A stretch of DNA of 7,336 nucleotides from Planctomycetota bacterium (lineage in GTDB: Bacteria; Planctomycetota; MHYJ01; JACQXL01), in NCBI GenBank assembly GCA_016208805.1, contig JACQXL010000158.1:1-7336 (forward strand), in the 5' to 3' direction. Under the pieces are notes generated by a model. The model ran no database searches and was not told the DNA's origin. It saw only the letters and a program-made list of their open reading frames with translations. Made by a program: the position numbers and the translations under genes. Below are positions 1 to 5,453 of this stretch, piece after piece (position 1 is the first letter of the stretch; each line of letters starts with the position of its first letter).

Positions 1-893
1 TGGTCTGTAACCTCTACCAGAAAGACCGGATAATTAAGGTCTATTTTACCTTCCTGTAACGGTTTGCTCAGGACAAGAATGCTGGTCTTGGCAGATGTGC
101 CGGCTGTCTTGAATGTTCCTCTGGGCAGGGAAATAACTGCCTCTATCTTAACATTATCCGCAATAAACTTTCTAACATATTCCAATGTTGCGTTAGCCAG
201 AATGCCTTCAGGGATAATTATGGCGATATGACCGCCGGGTTTGGCAAGTTGAATGAAGCGCTCTACAAAATAAACCTCTATCGGCACGGACTTCATTATA
301 TCGGTATCGTATGTTTTTAGTGATAATGCGGCTTGTGGCTCTCTGACAAGGAACATTTCTTTTTGCTCTTTAGGGGTATTGCTAACGTTTTTAACGGCGC
401 CACGGTAAGAAAGGACTTGATAATCTTTTAAGGCATCAGCAGTCCTAACACTATTTTTGGTCAGGTCAACACCCAGACCCCCATAAGGCGGGTTGCCGAC
501 TACCAGGTCAAATTCCTGCAAGCCGCCTTTTTTATAACGAAGTGTCTTATCCGGTAACGGTAATAACCCATTTTGATGGTAGAAATGATTATCCAATTCC
601 GCATGCGAACCAAATGACTTTAGAAGATTTATTTCTTCCCATCTTTGCTTGACGGATTCATCTATATCTATACCGAAGATATATTTCGGCTGGGTTATTT
701 CTTTGTCTAAAGCAATCTTGAGGAAGACGCCGTCACCGCAAGCCGGGTCAATAATGGAAGGATGTTTACCATTATTCCACTTTTTATTATTCTTTAGAAG
801 TATTGATAGAATATCATAGATGAATTCCACTACTTCAGGCGGGGTAAAGAATTGCCCCAAATCCTGCTTTCTTTTTAATTCCTGGGTCATCAT
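1..893 (-). CDS. N6-adenine DNA methyltransferase, N-terminal part (cut by left window edge)
   Basis: S-adenosylmethionine-dependent DNA methyltransferase expected to methylate adenine N6 in a specific DNA site. The visible 297 codons show the family motifs in gamma-class order: GQFFTP (residues 14-19, the motif X region of HsdM and type IIG enzymes), the SAM-binding motif DPACGDGVFL (49-58), an acidic motif II (FGIDID, 73-78), the catalytic NPPY (134-137) and a following strand GGHIAIIIPEG (220-230). The reading frame is open to the left edge, so the C-terminus, including any target-recognition domain, is missing. ATG at 893 is chosen because TTGAGG lies 6 nt upstream; an adjacent second ATG at 890 would also work. 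HsdM proteins usually carry a helical domain of roughly 150 residues before GQFFTP, and it is absent here. A stretch of about 65 residues (138-202) between NPPY and the next conserved block looks longer than usual. Partner genes (restriction or specificity) would lie off the left edge. The type (I M-subunit, IIG-like or solitary) cannot be decided. Confidence 0.5.
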   Translation of the reverse strand, partial: MMTQELKRKQDLGQFFTPPEVVEFIYDILSILLKNNKKWNNGKHPSIIDPACGDGVFLKIALDKEITQPKYIFGIDIDESVKQRWEEINLLKSFGSHAELDNHFYHQNGLLPLPDKTLRYKKGGLQEFDLVVGNPPYGGLGVDLTKNSVRTADALKDYQVLSYRGAVKNVSNTPKEQKEMFLVREPQAALSLKTYDTDIMKSVPIEVYFVERFIQLAKPGGHIAIIIPEGILANATLEYVRKFIADNVKIEAVISLPRGTFKTAGTSAKTSILVLSKPLQEGKIDLNYPVFLVEVTD

Positions 894-899
894 AATAAT

Positions 900-905
900 C
901 CTCAA
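900..905 (-). promoter_or_regulatory. Ribosome binding site of the methyltransferase
   Basis: TTGAGG on the minus strand lies 6 nt before the ATG at 893 and 9 nt before the ATG at 890. Its position supports translation starting at this ATG pair. Confidence 0.6.
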
Positions 906-913
906 TTATTTTT

Positions 914-942
914 AATATACCAACGCAAATCCGGAGTGTCAA
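914..942 (-). promoter_or_regulatory. Sigma-70 promoter of the methyltransferase
   Basis: On the minus strand a perfect -35 box TTGACA (937-942) is followed by a 17-nt spacer and a -10 box TATATT (914-919, one base from consensus). Transcription would start near 907, leaving a leader of only about 14 nt that just holds the ribosome binding site. This is the strongest promoter-like sequence I found in the window. It indicates that the methyltransferase is the first gene of its transcript and has no attenuator or riboswitch. Confidence 0.75.
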
Positions 943-1126
943 TAATAATTATCTAACTAAACCAGATACATATAGATTATTCCTGCCAAACAAAATCTTA
1001 TCTTATTCCGGTAAAACACCCCATTTCTGTCACACGCTACTAATAAGGATGGTGAAAGGCCAGATCGGTAGTGTCTGAGATGTACATAGGACATAGCCGT
1101 TGAGCAAAAGACCTATTAGGTAAACT

Positions 1127-1152
1127 GATTAAGTAGATTAATCTGTTTAATC
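1127..1152. repeat. 26-bp dyad upstream of the 266-aa gene, operator or hairpin
   Basis: The core AGATTAATCT (1135-1144) is a perfect 10-bp palindrome. GATTAA (1127-1132) and TTAATC (1147-1152) flank it symmetrically about the same centre. The only two non-palindromic position pairs (1133/1146 and 1134/1145) would be G-U wobbles in RNA. It ends 17 bp before the Shine-Dalgarno sequence at 1170. It could be a repressor operator, a leader hairpin or a copy of a dispersed palindrome; sequence alone does not decide. Confidence 0.55.
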
Positions 1153-1169
1153 CGCTTACTGAAAGGCAC

Positions 1170-1177
1170 AAAGGAGG
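1170..1177 (+). promoter_or_regulatory. Ribosome binding site of the 266-aa gene
   Basis: AAAGGAGG is a full anti-16S complement placed 8 nt before ATG 1186. It fixes the start at 1186. The in-frame GTG at 1177 lies inside the Shine-Dalgarno sequence and is therefore not the start. Confidence 0.85.
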
Positions 1178-1185
1178 TGATTAAG

Positions 1186-1986
1186 ATGCCAGAAGTTGTA
1201 TCGTTGGTAAAGTTGGGGATTCCTAATGCCCAGCCGGTGTCTGATGAGATGGCAAACCGGTGGGCCAATCGGCTCACGGATAGCGCCGCTTATCTGCATC
1301 AGCAACTTCGTACCCGGATACCTGATGCCGGTGTATTTGAGAAGTTGCTGGCTGACGGCTCCAACAAGAAGTGGCGGCCGATGATTGACCCTGCGTTTGT
1401 CTCGCAAAGCGAACGAACCAGCGGTGACATCATCACCATGCAAGGCGCCAATCTTAAGGATGCCTACGACAAATGGGATACCAAAATAGCATTAGCCTTT
1501 GAAACCGTTGACGGCGTGGAAGCCAAACGGTTTAAGGACCAGGTCCAGAACAGCAAGGATAACTGGATTACCCAGGTGGAACAGAAAACCTTGCGGATGA
1601 CCGGGGACAAGGGTCGTGGACTTGGCGCCGCGCCTATCGCGGGCTATTGGCTATCCGGCGACCTCAGGGCAAGCGGTCTGCTCCGTGTGAACACCGATGA
1701 GGTGCTCAAGGGCGGTCCGGTTAATGTAGCCCGGACCGGTTTAAGGACAATGCTCAAGGCGGGTTTGATTCAGAAACTCGTCCAGAGCGGAGTTCTGATA
1801 ACCAAGGCCGGCTACGCCCCGGCGGTCATCACCCAGCACAACACCGCAATTAACGATTTCCTCAAGGGTCTGCAGAGTCCATTATATGTGGATTTCCAGC
1901 CGACCATTGACCCGGTTAAATCGTATTGCGTGTTTGTATGGGAAGAACCGCTGTTCAGGGTTGAAATTCAGGTGGTTAAGCCGTAA
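1186..1986 (+). CDS. Hypothetical protein, 266 aa, possibly phage or surface-structure related
   Basis: I do not recognise the family. The protein has no evident signal peptide or membrane segment and reads as soluble and mixed alpha/beta. The N-terminal half (about 20-140) is charged and probably helical, with several tryptophans. A glycine-rich middle follows (DKGRGLGAAPIAGYWLSGDL, 141-160), then a helical stretch (about 180-230). The C-terminal part looks like beta strands (YVDFQPTIDP, SYCVFVWEEPLFRVEIQVV), suggesting a small beta-domain at the end. ATG 1186 is set by the ribosome binding site at 1170-1177. It is followed after 164 bp by the repeat protein at 2151 on the same strand, with which it probably forms a two-gene unit. 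That neighbour is tail-fibre-like, so a role in a particle or surface structure is possible, but this is inference from context only. Confidence 0.75.
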   Translation: MPEVVSLVKLGIPNAQPVSDEMANRWANRLTDSAAYLHQQLRTRIPDAGVFEKLLADGSNKKWRPMIDPAFVSQSERTSGDIITMQGANLKDAYDKWDTKIALAFETVDGVEAKRFKDQVQNSKDNWITQVEQKTLRMTGDKGRGLGAAPIAGYWLSGDLRASGLLRVNTDEVLKGGPVNVARTGLRTMLKAGLIQKLVQSGVLITKAGYAPAVITQHNTAINDFLKGLQSPLYVDFQPTIDPVKSYCVFVWEEPLFRVEIQVVKP

Positions 1987-2002
1987 GGCTGAACGCGTGA
2001 GT

Positions 2003-2030
2003 GGTTCCGCTTGGGCGCCCAAGCGGGACC
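2003..2030. repeat. Long perfect palindrome after the 266-aa gene
   Basis: CCGCTTGGGCGCCCAAGCGG (2007-2026) is a perfect 20-bp palindrome. Four more pairs, one of them G-U, extend the arms to 14 bp (2003-2030). It begins 16 nt after the stop codon. No run of T follows, so it is not a typical intrinsic terminator. It could stabilise the 3' end of the upstream mRNA or be a dispersed palindrome. Confidence 0.7.
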
Positions 2031-2057
2031 CGACCACGTTTATTAAAACAATGAATG

Positions 2058-2084
2058 CCCGCCTACGCCAAAGGCTTCGGCGGG
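2058..2084. repeat. REP-like hairpin with AAA loop
   Basis: CCCGCCTACGCC (2058-2069) pairs with GGCTTCGGCGGG (2073-2084) around a 3-nt AAA loop; 10 of 12 positions pair. There is no T-tract. The CCCGCC...GGCGGG form looks to me like a dispersed intergenic hairpin repeat rather than a dedicated terminator. Confidence 0.6.
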
Positions 2085-2088
2085 TCTA

Positions 2089-2133
2089 ACTGCCCGTAAT
2101 TCCCCCGATATTCATCGGGGTCAAACGGGCAGT
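2089..2133. repeat. Two-level hairpin just before the repeat-protein gene
   Basis: A perfect 9-bp outer stem, ACTGCCCGT (2089-2097) with ACGGGCAGT (2125-2133), encloses a perfect 7-bp inner stem, CCCCGAT (2103-2109) with ATCGGGG (2114-2120), with loop ATTC. It ends 3 nt before the AAAAGGAG region (2137-2144), so folding could influence access to that ribosome binding site. It may be a dispersed element or a leader structure. Confidence 0.65.
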
Positions 2134-2136
2134 AAG

Positions 2137-2144
2137 AAAAGGAG
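2137..2144 (+). promoter_or_regulatory. Ribosome binding site of the repeat-protein gene
   Basis: AAAAGGAG lies 6 nt before ATG 2151, directly after the two-level hairpin, and supports this start codon. Confidence 0.75.
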
Positions 2145-2150
2145 AAATTT

Positions 2151-3197
2151 ATGTCGTTAAAACCATTAGAAGTGAAGACGGTTAATATTGCCACCAAGGC
2201 CGTAACCTCGGATAAGATTGCGGATAAGGCAATAGAAACCAGAAACATCAAGGAAGGCGCGGTCACGCCTGATAAGATGACCATTACGCCGGTATCAAGA
2301 CCACTGATACCACCGCTTGAAACAAACGAGATTAAGGATGGTGCCGTGACTACGCCCAAACTCGCCACCGGCGCAGTTGACGCCGGACGCATAGCCCAAA
2401 ACGCCGTAACCACTGAGAAGATAACAGACGATGCGGTAACTACCACAAAAATCAGGGACGGCGCAGTCACCAGGGCCAAGATGGCCGATGGCATCATCGG
2501 CACAGCCGAATTACAGGATGGCTCGGTCACCACGCCAAAACTTGCGGCCAGCTCGGTTACGGCCGAAAAGTTAGCCGCCAATTCAGTGGGTGGGGCTGAA
2601 ATCAAGGACGGCGCGGTCGCTGAACGCGAACTCTCATCCGCATCCGTCACGCCGGTAAAACTTTCCGCCATTGATGCGCCCGCCGACGGCGAGACGCCCA
2701 CCTACAATCAGGCGCAGGCCAAGTTTGAGTGGAAAGCAGCCGCAGGTATCAGCAGACCATTAGTCCCGCCCATCGCCACCGCCGAAATCGGCGATGGACA
2801 AGTAACTCCGGCTAAACTATCGTTTACGCCCGTGAGCAGACCGCTCGTCCCGCCGGTCACGCCGGCTGAGATGGAAGACAGGTTTACAATTAACCAGAAC
2901 CTTCTGCTGTTCTCCAACCTGTCCAACGCCTCTGTGCCCAACACGGAAATTGACCTGTCTCCTTATGTCCCTGTTGGCGGAGCAAGCACGATACTCTACG
3001 GCTACAAGGCACAGTTCTACACCAAGCCGACCGTTGACCCGGCACCGTTGTATCGGTTAGACACGGCGACCAAGGACTTCACCAATTATCTGACGGTGCT
3101 GGTGCCGTTAGATGCTAATCGCAAGTTCGTGACATCGGTCTATAGAGATGGGGTAACAACCGCGGCGGAACTGTACTTGATGGGTTACATACGATAA
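2151..3197 (+). CDS. Decapeptide-repeat protein, phage tail-fibre-like
   Basis: A 348-aa protein dominated by ten-residue repeats with consensus (I/L)-x-D-G-A-V-T-T-x-K. Three copies occur at residues 13-42 and eleven more run at 61-170 with no insertion or deletion. One further copy is at 213-222. A second motif, SRPL(I/V)PP followed by an E-(I/M) step, occurs three times (about 49-62, 201-213 and 229-241) and interrupts or caps the repeat blocks. The remaining part (about 250-348) is non-repetitive, rich in beta-prone and aromatic residues, and ends YLMGYIR; it could be a receptor-binding or trimerisation head. There is no signal peptide or membrane segment. Such KxxDGAVTTxK repeats are typical of phage tail fibres and related extended stalks, where they form elongated beta-structures. 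The strong ribosome binding site fixes the start. It follows the 266-aa unknown gene and probably shares its transcript. Its exact biological use (prophage remnant, particle or surface adhesin) is not shown by the sequence. Confidence 0.8.
   Translation: MSLKPLEVKTVNIATKAVTSDKIADKAIETRNIKEGAVTPDKMTITPVSRPLIPPLETNEIKDGAVTTPKLATGAVDAGRIAQNAVTTEKITDDAVTTTKIRDGAVTRAKMADGIIGTAELQDGSVTTPKLAASSVTAEKLAANSVGGAEIKDGAVAERELSSASVTPVKLSAIDAPADGETPTYNQAQAKFEWKAAAGISRPLVPPIATAEIGDGQVTPAKLSFTPVSRPLVPPVTPAEMEDRFTINQNLLLFSNLSNASVPNTEIDLSPYVPVGGASTILYGYKAQFYTKPTVDPAPLYRLDTATKDFTNYLTVLVPLDANRKFVTSVYRDGVTTAAELYLMGYIR
2187..2660 (+). repeat. 30-bp coding repeats (decapeptide array)
   Basis: The DNA behind the decapeptides repeats every 30 bp, in two blocks: 2187-2276 (3 units) and 2331-2660 (11 units). 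A related 54-bp segment separates the blocks. Units differ considerably at the DNA level while keeping protein spacing exact, so the array looks old and under protein-level selection rather than freshly expanded. Confidence 0.75.
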
Positions 3198-3318
3198 ATT
3201 AACCACAGGAGGCACGGAGACACGGGAATTATTTCACTCTGTGCCTCTGTGCCACGTCATGTCGGCATGGCATGGTCTCCGTAGTGAAATCGGTGGTCTT
3301 TGTGTCTTTGTGGTAAGA
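3198..3318. repeat. Nested inverted repeat filling the convergent spacer
   Basis: Outer arms are ACCACA (3202-3207) with TGTGGT (3309-3314) and AGACAC (3218-3223) with GTGTCT (3302-3307). GGAGAC (3216-3221) can alternatively pair with GTCTCC (3275-3280). A perfect inner pair is ATTTCACT (3231-3238) with AGTGAAAT (3283-3290), and CTCTGTGCC is tandemly repeated at 3237-3253. The ACCACAG...GGCACGGAGACAC wording is one I associate with a dispersed family in many environmental genomes. It lies between two converging genes and spans the spacer from stop to stop, so it may serve as a two-way mRNA end. Confidence 0.6.
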
Positions 3319-4596
3319 TTATTCGTATCTGAGCGCTTCTATGGGGTTAAGCCGGGCCGCCCGCCAGGCCGGATAGAGCCCGAAAAAGACCCCGACCGCG
3401 CCGGAAAACAGCACGGCTAACAGGACCGAGCCGGCTGAAATCACCACCGGCCAACTGGTGACCCTGGAAAGCACCTCGGCCGCACCGGCCCCGAGCGCTA
3501 TCCCCAGCCCACCGCCGATACCGGCCAACACCACCGCCTCTACCAGGAATTGCAAGAGGATGTCCTTGGCCCGCGCGCCGACCGCCATCCGTAACCCAAT
3601 CTCCTTGGTCCGCTCGGTCACCGAGACCAGCATTATGTTCATTATGCCGATGCCACCCACGACCAGCGAGATGGATGCGATGATGGCCAAAAGCAGGGTC
3701 ATCATAGTTGAGGTAGAAGTGATGGTCTTGGTCAGTTCGGTCACGTCGCCGATGGTGAAATCGTCCTCGGCGCCGGGCGCGATGTTGTGCCGCTGGCGCA
3801 ACAGGTCGGTCACCTCGGTCCGGGCGGCTTCCATAGACTCAATCGTGACCACGCTGGCGATTATCCGGTCAATGTTGTTGAAAGCCGAGCCCTGGAGCAC
3901 CTTGCTGACCGTGGTCCAGGGCGCCAGGACGATGTCGTCCTGGTCCTGTCCGAATGCGTTGGTGCCCTTCTTTTCCATCACGCCGATGACCCGGAACGGC
4001 ATATTTTTGATGCGGATGGTCTTGCCGACCGGGTCGTCGCCGCTGGCGCCTTCGCCCCGCCATAAGTGTCGGGACTCCGCTGTGGCTTCGCCGGAGAAGA
4101 GTTCTTTTTCCACAGTCGCGCCGATAACGCAGACCTTGGCGGCGTTGCGGACGTCGCTTTCGGTGAAGAACGCACCCCGGCTTGGTTCCCAACTGCGCAT
4201 CTGGGGATAGTCCTGGTTGACGCCTTCCACGCCGGCCTGCCAGTTTTTCTGGCCGTATATCAACTGCCTGCCCCAGGCCCGGACAAAGGGCGTGGCCTGC
4301 TTAATCAGGGCGCATTCCTTGAGCATCGCAGCAACGTCATCGGCCGTCAGGGTGGTCTTGGTGCCGGCGCCGAAGTGCGAGCCGCCGCTGTAGGAACTGC
4401 CCGGCCAGACCATCATCAGGTTCTGGCCGAGCGAGTTAATCTGTGTCTTTATCATCACGGTCGCGCCCTGGCCGACCGCTATCACGGCTATCACGGCCGA
4501 GATACCGATGATGATGCCCAGCATCGTCAGCGCGGAGCGGACCTTGTTGCCCAGCAGGGAGCGAAGGGCGATTCTGATTGTGATAAACAAATTCAT
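3319..4596 (-). CDS. macB: MacB-type ABC transporter permease
   Basis: Inner-membrane permease of a MacB-type pump (425 aa), the FtsX-family partner of the ATPase encoded just upstream. The N-terminus (MNLFITIRIALRSLLGNKVRSA...) leads into TM1 (about 22-43). A large periplasmic MacB_PCD domain follows (about 44-290). Three TM segments of the FtsX domain come next (about 298-325, 347-372 and 383-410), including the conserved TERTKEIGLRMAVGA (327-341). The protein ends with the typical AARLNPIEALRYE. MacB uses ATP to drive substrate through the MacA adaptor to the outer-membrane channel. In E. coli MacB the ATPase is fused to this part; here it is separate. Residues 169-185 are an unusual insert between LFSG and DDPVGKTIRI, described separately. 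No Shine-Dalgarno sequence is visible before ATG 4596, where a repeat element lies. The symbol is by domain similarity; substrate unknown. Confidence 0.9.
   Translation of the reverse strand: MNLFITIRIALRSLLGNKVRSALTMLGIIIGISAVIAVIAVGQGATVMIKTQINSLGQNLMMVWPGSSYSGGSHFGAGTKTTLTADDVAAMLKECALIKQATPFVRAWGRQLIYGQKNWQAGVEGVNQDYPQMRSWEPSRGAFFTESDVRNAAKVCVIGATVEKELFSGEATAESRHLWRGEGASGDDPVGKTIRIKNMPFRVIGVMEKKGTNAFGQDQDDIVLAPWTTVSKVLQGSAFNNIDRIIASVVTIESMEAARTEVTDLLRQRHNIAPGAEDDFTIGDVTELTKTITSTSTMMTLLLAIIASISLVVGGIGIMNIMLVSVTERTKEIGLRMAVGARAKDILLQFLVEAVVLAGIGGGLGIALGAGAAEVLSRVTSWPVVISAGSVLLAVLFSGAVGVFFGLYPAWRAARLNPIEALRYE
4037..4093 (-). repeat. In-frame insertion in the permease, with 19-bp block and hairpin
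   Basis: A 51-bp segment (17 codons) lies between two copies of TCGCCG (4037-4042 and 4088-4093). Removing one interval would restore LFSG-DDPVGKTIRI, the expected family sequence. Inside it, 4071-4089 (GAAGCCACAGCGGAGTCCC on the coding strand) matches 17 of 19 bases of a block in the ATPase gene. Next to it CCCGCC (4056-4061) and GTCGGG (4068-4073) form a six-position stem with one mismatch and a 6-nt loop. The insert encodes ATAESRHLWRGEGA, polar and probably surface-exposed in the periplasmic domain. Confidence 0.6.
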
Positions 4597-4611
4597 AATT
4601 CTATAATGACT

Positions 4612-4672
4612 AATGCCTAAACCCTAATGACGAAAGAATGCCAAATGCCTAAATTTAGTCATTCGTCATTAG
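4612..4672. repeat. Inverted and direct repeat in the ATPase-permease spacer
   Basis: CTAATGACGAA (4624-4634) and TTCGTCATTAG (4662-4672) are perfect 11-bp inverted arms, and AATGCCTAAA is directly repeated (4612-4621 and 4644-4653). The element fills the 72-bp spacer and reaches into the ATPase gene: its right arm contains the stop codon (TAA at 4671-4669). It leaves no ribosome binding site before the permease start at 4596. Confidence 0.65.
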
Positions 4673-5370
4673 ACATTTACAATCTTTCCATCCCTGACCG
4701 TTATCACCCGCTGGGTGAAATCGGCGATATCTTTTTCGTGGGTGACAATAATAATCGTGATGCCTTCGCTGTTGAGTTGTTTGAACAGCGACATTATATC
4801 GTAACTGGTCTTGGTATCCAGGTTGCCGGTCGGTTCATCGGCCAGGACCAGGAGCGGTTTGTTGACCAGCGCCCGGGCAATGGCAACGCGCTGTTGCTCG
4901 CCGCCGGATAACTGGGTCGGCTTGTGATGGGCCCGCTGGCCCAGCCCAACCCGGTCAAGGAGTTCCATAGCCCGTTGTTGCTTCTGTTTGCCGGTCAGGT
5001 TGTTCCCACCCCACTGGGACTCCGCTGCGGCTCCGTAAAAGAGCGGCAGTTGGACGTTCTCCAGGGCCGAGACGCCTTTGAGCAGGTTGAAACTCTGGAA
5101 GACAAAACCGATATTTTTGTTGCGGATGAGGGCGAGTTCGTCCCGGCTGAGTTTATTTATCTCTTTATCTTGAAGTAAATATTGGCCTGCGCTGGGCTGG
5201 TCCAGGCAACCGATGATGTTCATCAGGGTGGTCTTGCCAGAGCCGGAATGGCCCATAATTGAGACGAATTCCCGGTCCGCCACGGTAAGCGAGACGCCGC
5301 GCAGGGCCGGGATATCCACCTCGCCCAACCGGTAGGTCTTGGTGATGCCTTTTATGTTTATTAAATCCAT
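4669..5370 (-). CDS. MacB/LolD-type ABC transporter ATPase
   Basis: Cytoplasmic nucleotide-binding subunit (233 aa) that powers the permease encoded downstream. All ABC motifs are intact: Walker A GHSGSGKT (40-47), Q-loop FVFQSFNLL (89-97, Q92), signature LSGGEQQR (154-161), Walker B LLVLADEP (173-180, D178 and E179), D-loop GNLD (182-185) and H-loop H211 (VTH). This is the closely knit MacB/LolD/FtsE subfamily that works with FtsX-type permeases. Residues 114-123 (AAAESQWGGN) are an extra stretch between LPLFYG and NLTGKQ, where the family normally has none, and contain a block shared with the permease gene. The gene follows the adaptor after 83 bp and precedes the permease by 72 bp. No clear Shine-Dalgarno sequence precedes ATG 5370; the inverted repeat of the spacer lies there. 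The last two codons lie in the downstream repeat element. Confidence 0.93.
   Translation of the reverse strand: MDLINIKGITKTYRLGEVDIPALRGVSLTVADREFVSIMGHSGSGKTTLMNIIGCLDQPSAGQYLLQDKEINKLSRDELALIRNKNIGFVFQSFNLLKGVSALENVQLPLFYGAAAESQWGGNNLTGKQKQQRAMELLDRVGLGQRAHHKPTQLSGGEQQRVAIARALVNKPLLVLADEPTGNLDTKTSYDIMSLFKQLNSEGITIIIVTHEKDIADFTQRVITVRDGKIVNV
5002..5034 (-). repeat. In-frame insertion in the ATPase, with 19-bp block and hairpin
   Basis: About 30 bp (10 codons, AAAESQWGGN, residues 114-123) appear extra compared with the family. The coding strand holds GGAGCCGCAGCGGAGTCCC (5016-5034), 17 of 19 identical to 4071-4089 in the permease gene and in the same frame (both give AES). It is followed by a perfect 5-bp stem, TCCCA (5008-5004 complement side) and TGGGA, with a 6-nt loop (hairpin 5004-5019). 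The same block-plus-hairpin layout occurs in the permease. Confidence 0.6.
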
Positions 5371-5377
5371 ACAAATA

Positions 5378-5440
5378 GGACGCGGATTCTCGCAGATACC
5401 CGCAGATAAAGACCGCGTAAATCTGCGCGTGTCAGCGTCC
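5378..5440. repeat. Inverted repeat in the adaptor-ATPase spacer
   Basis: GGACGC (5378-5383) pairs with GCGTCC (5435-5440), and CGCAGAT (5391-5397, repeated at 5401-5407) pairs with ATCTGCG (5421-5427). The element fills most of the 83-bp spacer between the adaptor stop and the ATPase start and ends 7 bp before the ATG, where a ribosome binding site would be expected. Elements of the GCAGATAA...ATCTGCG form look like a dispersed intergenic family; this is from memory, not a search. Confidence 0.6.
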
Positions 5441-5453
5441 GATAATTAACCGT

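Larger units (their letters stand above)
894..1169. other. Divergent intergenic region
   Basis: About 276 bp separate the leftward methyltransferase from the rightward gene at 1186. It holds the methyltransferase promoter at its left end and a 26-bp dyad at its right end. I see no credible ORF, tRNA or known riboswitch between them. No plus-strand promoter is convincing: TTGAGC at 1100-1105 is the best -35 candidate, but the hexamers at the proper distance (TAAACT at 15 nt, AACTGA at 17 nt) are poor. Confidence 0.5.

Noticed and set aside
1177..1185. GTG start three codons upstream of ATG 1186
   Set aside because: The GTG lies inside the AAAGGAGG ribosome binding site.
1156..1443. Minus-strand ORF of 95 aa
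   Set aside because: Antisense to the well-supported gene at 1186 and without a ribosome binding site.
2003..2030. Intrinsic terminator for the 266-aa gene
   Set aside because: The stem is strong but no T-run follows, so it was listed as a palindrome only.
1886..2089. Plus-strand ORF of 67 aa running past the 266-aa gene
   Set aside because: It overlaps the real gene in another frame and its tail runs through palindromic spacer; composition is not protein-like.
2187..2660. CRISPR-like array because of regular 30-bp spacing
   Set aside because: The repeats are coding, contiguous, degenerate and lack unique spacers.
2063..2701. Minus-strand ORF of 212 aa
   Set aside because: It is the antisense shadow of the decapeptide array; its own repeats merely mirror the 30-bp period.
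3458..4210. Plus-strand ORF of 250 aa
   Set aside because: Antisense to the permease, whose domain structure is clear; long shadow frames are common in GC-rich genes.
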